From the NCBI RefSeq assembly GCF_014287585.1, contig NZ_JACOOJ010000015.1:1-64000 (forward strand): a stretch of DNA of 64,000 bases, given 5' to 3'. A program made the position numbers and the translations under genes. Positions 8,154 to 15,381 of the stretch are shown piece by piece. Source of the DNA: Parabacteroides hominis. GTDB lineage: Bacteria; Bacteroidota; Bacteroidia; Bacteroidales; Tannerellaceae. Below the pieces are notes generated by a model. It was given only the letters and a program-made list of their open reading frames with translations, had not been told where the DNA came from and ran no database searches. The first letter of the stretch is position 1. Each line of letters starts with the position of its first letter.

Positions 8154-9467
8154 ATGGAAGCACCTGTAGTGAATGTCGGCATTATGACGGAAAAGGCCGT
8201 TTCGTTTGTATTTCATGGAGAGTATGTACATACGGAAACCGGACAGTTCCTGACGGGAGAACAGCGCGCGTTATTTGTAAACAGCAATATCGTTTTCAAC
8301 GGGAAGTTGTATAAAGAGATATTCTTTGAACCGGCCTCCCCTTCCTCATCTTTCGAATTGAAGGCAGTCACCATAGGCCGTAACTTCCACTGGCAACGGC
8401 AGGAAGACCAATGCTTCAAAGGGGCTTTCAACCTGGTGACGGGCAAGGACGGCATTGTCGTCATCAACCAGGTGGACGTCGAAGAATACCTGACCAGCGT
8501 CATCTCTTCGGAAATGAGCGCACAGGCTTCGATGGAGCTGCTGAAGGCACATGCCGTCATCTCCCGCAGCTGGCTGCTCGCACAGATCGAAAAGGACTTC
8601 CGCCTGGCGGGAAAAGAGGACAAACAACAAAGCATTTACCGGGATAATGAGCAACTGGTCCGCTGGTATGACCGCGAAGACCATGATATCTTCGATGTCT
8701 GTGCCGACGACCATTGCCAGCGTTACCAGGGAATCACCCGCGCCTCCAACCCGGTCGTCCAAAAGGTGATCCACGAGACAAGAGGCGAGATACTGACGGA
8801 TGGCGAAACGATCTGCGATGCCCGCTTTTCCAAATGCTGCGGAGGCGTAACGGAACAGTTCGAACATTGCTGGGAACCGGTCCCCCACTCCTACCTGACA
8901 GCATTGAGGGACAGCCGGGAGGCAACTTTTCCGGACCTTACTCAGGAAGAAGAGGCTCGGAAATGGATTCGCTCCGCTCCCGACGCTTTTTGCAATACAT
9001 CCGACAAAGAGGTCCTCAGCCAGGTTCTAAACAACTACGACCAGGAGACAACAGACTTTTACCGCTGGAAAGTATCCTACAAGCAGGAAGAATTAGCCGA
9101 ATTGATCCATCGCAAAAGCGGCATCGATTTCGGCCAGATACTGGACCTGGTTCCGGTTAGCCGCGGCACTTCCGGCCGCATCGAAATGCTGAAGATTGTC
9201 GGGACGCACCGGACCTTTACCATCGGCAAGGAGCTGGAGATACGCCGGACCTTGTCCGAAACACATCTGTACAGTTCGGCTTTTGTCGTGGACAAAGAAG
9301 ATATGCGATTCGACATCCCCGGACGGTTCGTCCTGACCGGCGCCGGTTGGGGACATGGCGTAGGGTTGTGCCAGATCGGAGCCGCCATGATGGCGGGCGA
9401 GGGATTTGATTACCGGCAGATTCTCTCCCACTACTTCCCCGGAGCTTCTATTGAAAAAAGGTATTGA
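8154..9467 (+). CDS. SpoIID/LytB-domain protein
   Basis: 437 residues. The SpoIID domain is evident: VINQVDVEEYLTSVISSEM, then LLKAHAVISRSWLL, CDARFSKCCGG in the middle, and the ending GAGWGHGVGLCQIGAAMMA with YRQILSHYFPGA. SpoIID proteins are lytic transglycosylases that cut denuded glycan strands; in non-sporulating Bacteroidota they are thought to act in cell-wall remodelling. There is no signal peptide at the annotated start, odd for a wall enzyme, so either it is exported by another route or it acts on cytoplasmic muropeptides. The neighbouring peptide transporter fits a wall-recycling theme, but that is inference. Confidence 0.88.
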   Translation: MEAPVVNVGIMTEKAVSFVFHGEYVHTETGQFLTGEQRALFVNSNIVFNGKLYKEIFFEPASPSSSFELKAVTIGRNFHWQRQEDQCFKGAFNLVTGKDGIVVINQVDVEEYLTSVISSEMSAQASMELLKAHAVISRSWLLAQIEKDFRLAGKEDKQQSIYRDNEQLVRWYDREDHDIFDVCADDHCQRYQGITRASNPVVQKVIHETRGEILTDGETICDARFSKCCGGVTEQFEHCWEPVPHSYLTALRDSREATFPDLTQEEEARKWIRSAPDAFCNTSDKEVLSQVLNNYDQETTDFYRWKVSYKQEELAELIHRKSGIDFGQILDLVPVSRGTSGRIEMLKIVGTHRTFTIGKELEIRRTLSETHLYSSAFVVDKEDMRFDIPGRFVLTGAGWGHGVGLCQIGAAMMAGEGFDYRQILSHYFPGASIEKRY

Positions 9468-9513
9468 GGGATTTATGATTTATGCGTCGACAATAAATCA
9501 TAAGGCTGAAATC

Positions 9514-9550
9514 AAAAAGGCTGCGTATCCGAAGATCGCAGCCTTTTCTT
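9514..9550 (+). terminator. Bidirectional terminator
   Basis: The stem AAAAGGCTGCG (9515-9525) pairs with CGCAGCCTTTT (9537-9547). It can end both the OPT-SpoIID unit and the minus-strand operon coming from 11.2 kb. Confidence 0.85.
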
Positions 9551-9698
9551 TATTGTGTTTACCTATTTGTCTCCGGTCTTGTAAAACCGGTTGCCTTGAC
9601 TCTCCCGAGCTCCAGCTGATACAAAGGAACAAGAAATTAATAACATAAGCAAAACAAAATAGACAAAAAGCCAAAATTTCCCTGCGAAAACAAATATT

Positions 9699-10517
9699 TT
9701 ACCGATGAATCAGGCCATACTCTTCATCCGTAACCGGTTCAAGCCACTCGTTGGAGGTGTTCTCGCCGGAAATCTCGAACGCAAGATGTGCGAACCAACT
9801 GTCGGCGGCAGCACCATGCCAATGCTTGACATTTGCCGGGATATGGATGACTGTTCCAGGCAGAATCGCTACCGCCGGCTTGCCCTCTTCCTGATACCAG
9901 CCGCGACCGGCTACGCCGATGAGCATTTGTCCGCCGCCACTCGTTGCACGATGGATATGCCAGTTGTTGCGGCAACGCGGCTCGAAAGTGACATTGGAGA
10001 TATTTACCTGCTCGCGCGAAACCGGCGCGAGGTAACTGTTACCGGTGAAATACTGCGCATAGGCCGTATTAGGCTCGCCAATGGAGAAGATCATCTCGCG
10101 CTGGAAAGCGGCTTTAGCATCTTCTCCGGCCGTATCTTCGGCCCACACGCCTTTTGCGAGGTTGAATGCAGCCCACGCCTTAGGCCAACCGGCATAGAAA
10201 GCGATATGGGTAATGATCTCGGCAATCTCCGTACGGGTGATGCCGTTCTTCTTGGCAGACTGAAGATGGTAAACGAGCGAATTGTCCGTTATACCTTGAC
10301 TGATAAGAGAGGTGATCGTCACTAAACTGCGGTCACGCAGACCGAGCTTGTCGGTGCGGCTCCATACCTCGCCGAAGAGGACGTCGTCGTTGAGTTCCGC
10401 AAATTTAGGGGCGAACGCTCCCAACTGGTCGCGTCCTGCCGTCTGTACTATTTTTTCCTGTGCCATAACGTTGAATGTTAAAATACTGAACATTAATAAT
10501 AAAAAGAATCTATTCAT
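9699..10517 (-). CDS. Secreted carboxymuconolactone decarboxylase-like / cupin fusion
   Basis: 272 residues with a signal peptide (MNRFFLLLMFSILTFNVMAQ). Residues about 30-130 form a carboxymuconolactone decarboxylase (CMD) domain (LGLRDRSLVTITSLI, HLQSAKKNGITRTEIAEIITH). It lacks the CxxC of the AhpD peroxidase branch, so a gamma-CMD-like or non-redox role is more likely. Residues about 160-265 form a cupin with metal ligands visible in NNWHIHRA and NVKHWHG. CMD-cupin fusions are common in Bacteroidota; their substrate is not known to me. It is the last gene of an operon with the ABM lipoprotein (11-base gap). Confidence 0.85.
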   Translation of the reverse strand: MNRFFLLLMFSILTFNVMAQEKIVQTAGRDQLGAFAPKFAELNDDVLFGEVWSRTDKLGLRDRSLVTITSLISQGITDNSLVYHLQSAKKNGITRTEIAEIITHIAFYAGWPKAWAAFNLAKGVWAEDTAGEDAKAAFQREMIFSIGEPNTAYAQYFTGNSYLAPVSREQVNISNVTFEPRCRNNWHIHRATSGGGQMLIGVAGRGWYQEEGKPAVAILPGTVIHIPANVKHWHGAAADSWFAHLAFEISGENTSNEWLEPVTDEEYGLIHR

Positions 10518-10528
10518 AATCGTTGCGT

Positions 10529-10960
10529 TTATTGAATAAAATTATTGATTCGGCTTGCAGGGTTGAGTGGAACCTGGTCGGATAAGACAAGCGTCTTGAC
10601 CATATGCAGCGTCCCCTGTTTGTACTTTTGAAAATGTTCCGATGCGATATGAGATTTATAAGCCTCCTGGTTTGCATACGTTTCGAGGATGGTAACCATG
10701 CAGGGATTCTCCTTTTCACTGACGGCATACATGGTCAGCACTCCTGGCTCGGTACGCAGGGAGACCTCGCCAACTTCGGTCGCATAGTTTATATATTCTT
10801 CAAGATACTCCGGATAAACCTCTATTTTCGATAGCCGCACAATGCCGTCGGCTGCCATAGGCAGTTTGGCACACATACCGGGTTGCTTATCCAGATTCAG
10901 GCAAGCTGACATTGACAATACAGCCAGCAACATCAAGGGAATCAATGATAACATTTTCAT
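10529..10960 (-). CDS. ABM-domain lipoprotein (putative quinol monooxygenase)
   Basis: 143 residues. A lipoprotein signal (LLAVLSMSAC) is followed by an antibiotic-biosynthesis-monooxygenase (ABM) domain: VRLSKIEVYPEYLEEYINYA, REPGV-like RTEPGVLTMYAV, and YKSHIASEHFQKY. The ferredoxin-like ABM fold includes cofactor-free oxygenases such as YgiN, which act on quinols. A periplasmic or outer-membrane lipid-anchored ABM next to a secreted CMD-cupin suggests handling of small aromatic or oxidised molecules in the envelope; this is inference. Confidence 0.85.
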   Translation of the reverse strand: MKMLSLIPLMLLAVLSMSACLNLDKQPGMCAKLPMAADGIVRLSKIEVYPEYLEEYINYATEVGEVSLRTEPGVLTMYAVSEKENPCMVTILETYANQEAYKSHIASEHFQKYKQGTLHMVKTLVLSDQVPLNPASRINNFIQ

Positions 10961-10968
10961 AAATCAGC

Positions 10969-11249
10969 TTATTTATCTATTTGACTTTCGGTGAACGGGT
11001 CGGCCCGATGGCCCACCAGGTCGATTTTTGATTTCATGTATGACTGCAATAAGTCAATCCCCGCAATATTTCTATCTCGTTGTTTTCCAAATGAAAGGCA
11101 ATGGCTTCCTCTTCCGTATCGGGAACCAAGCCGGCTTGCACAAGAAAACATCGCATTACTTTCTGAGGGGTGGTATGATAGCGGTCTGCAATGAAGCATA
11201 CGGCTTCATCGTTATACAATGCTGTAGGAATGTCTATTAGTTCGTTCAT
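10969..11249 (-). pseudogene. Small conserved-looking gene, probably frameshifted
   Basis: From 11249 a 71-codon frame (MNELIDIPTALYNDEAVCFI...) runs to a stop at 11034. The neighbouring frame continues smoothly from the same place as IDLLQSYMKSKIDLVGHRAD to a stop at 10969, 8 bases before the ABM lipoprotein start. Adding one base in the CCCC run at 11059-11062 would join the two into one product of about 93 residues (LRG then IDLLQSY). Either a one-base loss has broken the gene or the short form is the real product. I do not recognise the family; the helical N-terminal part has the look of small DUF3791-type proteins. Confidence 0.45.
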
Positions 11250-11379
11250 CTTTTTCTATTTTTTCAGTATTGCAAAGTTACCATGCCACGCAAAAAACGG
11301 ATGTAACGATAAGTGGGGAGTTTGTACCGTTTTTACTGATTTTAATGGATCAATATTATTTTATTCATTTGATATAATA

Positions 11380-11387
11380 TATATTTG
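11380..11387 (+). promoter_or_regulatory. -7 box of the AraC regulator
   Basis: TATATTTG, 30 bases before the AraC start, in the 167-base gap to the divergent operon. No well-spaced -33 was seen. Confidence 0.5.
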
Positions 11388-11416
11388 TACATATCTATCG
11401 AATCCCGCATGATGCT

Positions 11417-12319
11417 ATGAGCAAGATTTTGAAAATAAGAAACGTGAGCGATTACAGCCACTATCTCGGACACGCAGACCGGCATCCGCTGGTCAGTGTC
11501 ATCGACTATGCAAAGGTGTCACCCATCCGCCATAGCCTGAACAATTATGGTGTCTATGGCATTTTCTTCCATGATGAAGCGGATATAGATCTGGCATACG
11601 GGTGCGGCAAATACGATTACAAGAAAGGAACCGTCATCTGCGTGGCTCCCGGTCAGATTGGAGGAAAGGAAGATAACGGCGAACAGGTAATGCTGACGGG
11701 ATGGGCATTGCTTTTCCATCCTGATATACTGCACGGCGCCCCTTTGGAAAAGACCATAAAGAACTATTCCTTTTTCGATTATCGCGTCAATGAAGCCCTA
11801 CACATGACCGACGAAGAACACGACATATTCGTTTCGTTGATGCAACAGATAAGGGATGAACTTCAGAAAAGGCACGATGAACTACAAGACACTATCATAG
11901 TAGGATATATCGAATTGGTTCTGAACTTCTGCCAACGCTTCTATAACCGGCAATTCATTACCCGAAAGCTGGAAAACTCGGATATACTCATGAAGTTCGA
12001 CTCCTTGCTGCGAAATTATTTCGAAGAAAAGAAGCAGTTGTCACTTGGCATACCGACTGTACAATACTGTGCCGACAAATTATGCATGTCGTCCAACTAT
12101 TTCGGAGATATGATCAAAAAGGCGACAGGTGATACCGCAAGCAATTATATCCGCCAATATGTCATCCAACGGGTGAAAAACGAACTCGCATCCGGGGCCA
12201 GTATCACGCAGGTTGCCGACGAACTCGGATTCGAATATCCCCAACACCTCAGCCGTATGTTCAAGAAACTGGAAGGGCTTACTCCCTCCGAATATTGCGA
12301 TCGTTTGTCCAAATCATAA
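11417..12319 (+). CDS. AraC-family transcriptional regulator
   Basis: 300 residues. The N-terminal ligand-sensing part (about 30-160) has the cupin-like pattern of this class (GVYGIFFHDEADIDLAYGCG, VICVAPGQIG). The C-terminal double helix-turn-helix is clear: VQYCADKLCMSSNYFGDMIKK, then SNYIRQYVIQRVKNELASG, then ITQVADELGFEYPQHLSRMF with the family ending KKLEGLTPSEY. It is divergent from the CMD-cupin/ABM operon and is its most likely regulator. The next gene, a symporter, has its own promoter inside the end of this gene. Confidence 0.92.
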   Translation: MSKILKIRNVSDYSHYLGHADRHPLVSVIDYAKVSPIRHSLNNYGVYGIFFHDEADIDLAYGCGKYDYKKGTVICVAPGQIGGKEDNGEQVMLTGWALLFHPDILHGAPLEKTIKNYSFFDYRVNEALHMTDEEHDIFVSLMQQIRDELQKRHDELQDTIIVGYIELVLNFCQRFYNRQFITRKLENSDILMKFDSLLRNYFEEKKQLSLGIPTVQYCADKLCMSSNYFGDMIKKATGDTASNYIRQYVIQRVKNELASGASITQVADELGFEYPQHLSRMFKKLEGLTPSEYCDRLSKS

Positions 12320-12335
12320 ATCACCCTTATCTTTA
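12304..12335 (+). promoter_or_regulatory. Promoter of the symporter inside the araC-type gene end
   Basis: TTTG (12304-12307), 20 bases, then TATCTTTA (12328-12335); start codon at 12356. Confidence 0.65.
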
Positions 12336-12355
12336 CGGCAAATTAACGACAAGTC

Positions 12356-13837
12356 ATGAATAGCTATATCATCCTCTTTATCATAGCCGCCTATTTCGGA
12401 ATCCTTCTGTTGATCGCCTGGATTACGGGGCGGAAAAGTTCGAGCAATGAAGCGTTTTTCCTCGGTAACCGTAAATCTCCCTGGTATATCGTATCGATCG
12501 GAATGGTCGGGACATCGCTTTCAGGTGTCACATTCGTTTCTGTTCCGGGGATGGTACGCAGTATAGACATGACCTATATGCAGACGGTCTTAGGGTTCTT
12601 TTTCGGATATATCCTGATCGCCAAAGTGTTGTTGCCGCTTTATTATAAACTACAGCTAACCACCATCTATTCGTACTTAGACGACCGGATCGGGCGGCAT
12701 AGTTATAAAACAGGGGCCTCCTTTTTCCTTCTGTCCAAGATCGTAGGGGCGGCGGCGCGGCTCTATTTGGTCGTGCTGATCCTGCAACATTATGTATTCA
12801 GCACCTGGGACATACCGTTCGCCGTAACGGTCGTTATCAGTATTTTCCTGGTCTGGCTCTACACCTATCGGAGCGGCATCAAAACGATCATCTGGACAGA
12901 CACGTTGCAAGCATTATGCCTGGTCGCCATGCTGATCGTGATCATCTGGCAGGTGAAAGACAAGATGCAACTGGATTTCGCTGGCATGGTGCAGACCTTG
13001 CAAGCCAGCCCGCATTTCCGCATCTTCGAGTTCGGCGACTGGCACAGCACACAACATTTCGCGAAACAGTTTTTTAGCGGAATCTTTATCACCATCGTAA
13101 TGACCGGCCTCGATCAGGACATGATGCAGAAAAACCTTTCCTGCAAGAGTTTGAAAGACGCCCAAAAGAATATGTACACCTATGGTTTTGCCTTCACACC
13201 GGTCAATTTCCTGTTCCTTTCGCTTGGTGTCCTGCTGCTGACGCTCGCATCGCAGCAACATATCGAATTGCCCGCATTGAGCGACGATATTCTCCCGATG
13301 TTCTGTACCTCCGGCATCTTGGGGCATTCGATCCTGATCTTTTTCACGATCGGTATCATCGCGGCGGCATTCAGCAGTGCCGATTCCGCCTTGACAGCCC
13401 TTACGACCTCTTTCTGCATCGACATTTTAGGCGTCGAAAAGGAAAAGGCACAAACCGCCAAACGCACCCGCCTGGCGGTCCATTTAATGATCTCCGTCCT
13501 GTTTGCCATTATCATACTCGCGTTCAAGGCGATCAATAGCCGGAGTGTGATCGATGCCATTTATATGATTGCATCCTATACATACGGACCGCTGCTCGGC
13601 CTCTTTATGTTCGGGTTATTTACGAAAAAACATCCACGTGACAGATTTGTTCCTTACATATGTATCCTGTCTCCCTTGATCTGTTTCCTGACCGATTATT
13701 TAGTGAAACGGCATACGGGATATGTTTTCGGCTACGAGATGTTGATGCTGAACGGGGCTATCACTTTCTGGGGATTATGGCTTTGTTCGATTAAAAATGG
13801 GAAATTTCAATTATCTTTAGGCCCGGATTCAGTTTGA
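12356..13837 (+). CDS. Sodium:solute symporter (SSS family)
   Basis: 493 residues, about 13 hydrophobic helices. Family features: ITGRKSSSNEAFFLGNRKSPW near the start, GTSLSGVTFVSVPG in helix 2, and the sodium-site helix AAAFSSADSALTALTTSFCID. SSS proteins couple uptake of sugars, carboxylates, amino acids or sialic acid to sodium entry; the substrate here is not determined. The gene is 18 bases past its promoter's -7 box and 27 bases before engB, which may be read partly from the same transcript. Confidence 0.9.
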   Translation: MNSYIILFIIAAYFGILLLIAWITGRKSSSNEAFFLGNRKSPWYIVSIGMVGTSLSGVTFVSVPGMVRSIDMTYMQTVLGFFFGYILIAKVLLPLYYKLQLTTIYSYLDDRIGRHSYKTGASFFLLSKIVGAAARLYLVVLILQHYVFSTWDIPFAVTVVISIFLVWLYTYRSGIKTIIWTDTLQALCLVAMLIVIIWQVKDKMQLDFAGMVQTLQASPHFRIFEFGDWHSTQHFAKQFFSGIFITIVMTGLDQDMMQKNLSCKSLKDAQKNMYTYGFAFTPVNFLFLSLGVLLLTLASQQHIELPALSDDILPMFCTSGILGHSILIFFTIGIIAAAFSSADSALTALTTSFCIDILGVEKEKAQTAKRTRLAVHLMISVLFAIIILAFKAINSRSVIDAIYMIASYTYGPLLGLFMFGLFTKKHPRDRFVPYICILSPLICFLTDYLVKRHTGYVFGYEMLMLNGAITFWGLWLCSIKNGKFQLSLGPDSV

Positions 13838-13866
13838 ATAGTATAAATCAATAAACAACAGATAGA

Positions 13867-14463
13867 ATGGAAATCAAAAGCGCAGAATTTGTTATCAGTA
13901 ACACAAACGTAAAGAAATGTCCCGCAGGTGATCTGCCGGAATACGCTTTTATCGGGCGAAGCAATGTTGGCAAATCCTCTCTTATCAATATGCTGACCGG
14001 GAAAAAGGGACTTGCCATGACCTCCCAGAAACCGGGAAAGACAATGCTTATCAATCATTTCCTTATCAACGGGCAATGGTATCTGGTCGATCTCCCCGGC
14101 TATGGTTTCGCCCAGCGAGGAAAAGAGGGACGCGAAAATATCCAGCGGATCATCGAAGATTATATCTTGGAACGTGAACAACTCACGAATCTGTTTGTCC
14201 TGATCGACTGCCGCCACGAGCCGCAAAAGATCGACTTGGAATTTATGGAATGGCTTGGAGAAAACGGTATTCCCTTTTCCCTCATCTTCACAAAGACTGA
14301 TAAAATCAGCAAAAGCCGCTTGCAGGAGAACCTGAAAGCCTACCAGACGAAGTTATTGGAATCATGGGAAGAACTTCCTCCCATCCTCCTCTCCTCTTCC
14401 GAGAAAAAAGAAGGAAGAGATGAAATTCTTAATTACATTGACGAGATCAATAAAAGTTTATAA
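13867..14463 (+). CDS. engB: Ribosome biogenesis GTPase EngB (YihA/YsxC)
   Basis: 198 residues, standard length. G1 GRSNVGKS (30-37), G3 DLPGYG (75-80), G4 TKTD (142-145), and the family sequence [11 protein letters not shown] preceding G3. EngB binds the large ribosomal subunit during late assembly and is essential in most bacteria. A TTATCTTTA -7-like sequence lies about 50 bases upstream, at the end of the symporter gene. Confidence 0.96.
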   Translation: MEIKSAEFVISNTNVKKCPAGDLPEYAFIGRSNVGKSSLINMLTGKKGLAMTSQKPGKTMLINHFLINGQWYLVDLPGYGFAQRGKEGRENIQRIIEDYILEREQLTNLFVLIDCRHEPQKIDLEFMEWLGENGIPFSLIFTKTDKISKSRLQENLKAYQTKLLESWEELPPILLSSSEKKEGRDEILNYIDEINKSL

Positions 14464-14640
14464 AAGTTAGAACGCTCGATCGCAACTTGGGGTGATAAGA
14501 GGTACGGGTGGTATGGGAATCGCCAACAACTTTACCGAAGCCGGTATAACTGCACCGGCTTCGAGGGGGCTACACTCCGCCGAGTACAGTTGACCAGCCA
14601 CCGTACTGCTATCTTCACGCTTTAACGATCCCACCGGCTA
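14464..14640. other. Unassigned G+C-rich spacer with a perfect hairpin
   Basis: No convincing frame is seen. A perfect 9-bp hairpin GAAGCCGGT/ACCGGCTTC (14537-14562, loop ATAACTGC) sits in the middle, with GTACGGG and CCGTACTG segments flanking it that could pair further. The base composition is richer in G+C than other intergenic DNA here. It could be a structured RNA or a gene remnant. Confidence 0.35.
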
Positions 14641-14656
14641 ATTTGCCATGAAATAA

Positions 14657-14687
14657 TTTCTTTCCTGCCGGAAAAGAACTACATTTG
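14657..14687 (+). promoter_or_regulatory. Promoter of the toxin-antitoxin pair
   Basis: TTTC (14657-14660), 19 bases, TACATTTG (14680-14687); 32 bases before the antitoxin start. Confidence 0.6.
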
Positions 14688-14718
14688 CGAATATTACAAA
14701 ACCAAAATAAGTAAAAGT

Positions 14719-15021
14719 ATGAATACATTGAATTTGCAAGGAGAACGGCTCGAACTGTTCAACCAGATTGCCAGCCTTGACAATGAAAGCTTTGCCAAGG
14801 TAAAGAAGTATGTCAAAAGGGTTATCCACGATCATCATCAAGTTAAAATCGAGAAAAAGAATCTTAAAGATGTCGATCTCATCAGTGATGAAGAAATTGA
14901 GGATGCAATGCGCCCTTATACGCATGAAGAGAAAGTGGAAAGATTAAAAGTTTCCGAAGCTGATCCAGTTTATTATAAGCATGAAGATGTAAAAAAAATG
15001 TCATTAGAATGGCTCAAATGA
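14719..15021 (+). CDS. Putative antitoxin of a type II toxin-antitoxin pair
   Basis: 100 residues, highly charged and helical (LELFNQIASLDNESFAKVKKYVKRV). It ends ERLKVSEADPVYYKHEDVKKMSLEWLK, the kind of extended tail that wraps a ParE/RelE toxin. The assignment rests mainly on position: its TGA stop overlaps the ATG of the toxin (ATGA). Such antitoxins neutralise the toxin and often repress their own promoter. The exact antitoxin family was not recognised. Confidence 0.7.
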   Translation: MNTLNLQGERLELFNQIASLDNESFAKVKKYVKRVIHDHHQVKIEKKNLKDVDLISDEEIEDAMRPYTHEEKVERLKVSEADPVYYKHEDVKKMSLEWLK

Positions 15022-15329
15022 AAACACACTGGAAACGCAAAGCCTTAGCAAAATATAAAAGCATTACACTCTGGTACAAAAAGAAAATGGGATTTTCTGC
15101 CGCAAGTAAATTTGTGCAAGGCATTAATGATGTAGTTGCTTTATTGGAACAGAATCCTTATATGGGAAAAGAGGAACCAGAACTTAAGGCAAACAAGAAA
15201 AACTATCGTTCCTTCGTTGAACACCGCAATCATAAGATTATCTATTATGTAGAGAAAGACACAATCTACATTGCCGATATCTGGCCAAACAGCCAAAACC
15301 CGGAAGACATCGACAAACGATTGAAATAA
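15018..15329 (+). CDS. ParE/RelE-family toxin
   Basis: 103 residues from the ATG at 15018, which overlaps the antitoxin stop; a start three codons earlier (15009) is possible. ParE-like features: KTHWKRKALAKYKSITLWYKKK, VVALLEQNPYMGKEEPEL, YRSFVEHRNHKIIYYVEKDTIYIADIW. The last segment is the conserved final strands of the RelE/ParE fold. ParE members poison DNA gyrase; RelE members cut mRNA on ribosomes. The arrangement favours a working addiction or stress module. Confidence 0.88.
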   Translation: MKTHWKRKALAKYKSITLWYKKKMGFSAASKFVQGINDVVALLEQNPYMGKEEPELKANKKNYRSFVEHRNHKIIYYVEKDTIYIADIWPNSQNPEDIDKRLK

Positions 15330-15370
15330 AAAAGCCCGGTAAAGACTCCAAACCTTTACCGGACTTTTCC
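15327..15370. terminator. Bidirectional terminator
   Basis: The stem GTAAAG.../CTTTAC extends to an 11-bp pairing with A and T runs on both sides, between the toxin (+) and the TonB receptor (-). Confidence 0.85.
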
Positions 15371-15381
15371 TTTTCCACGGT

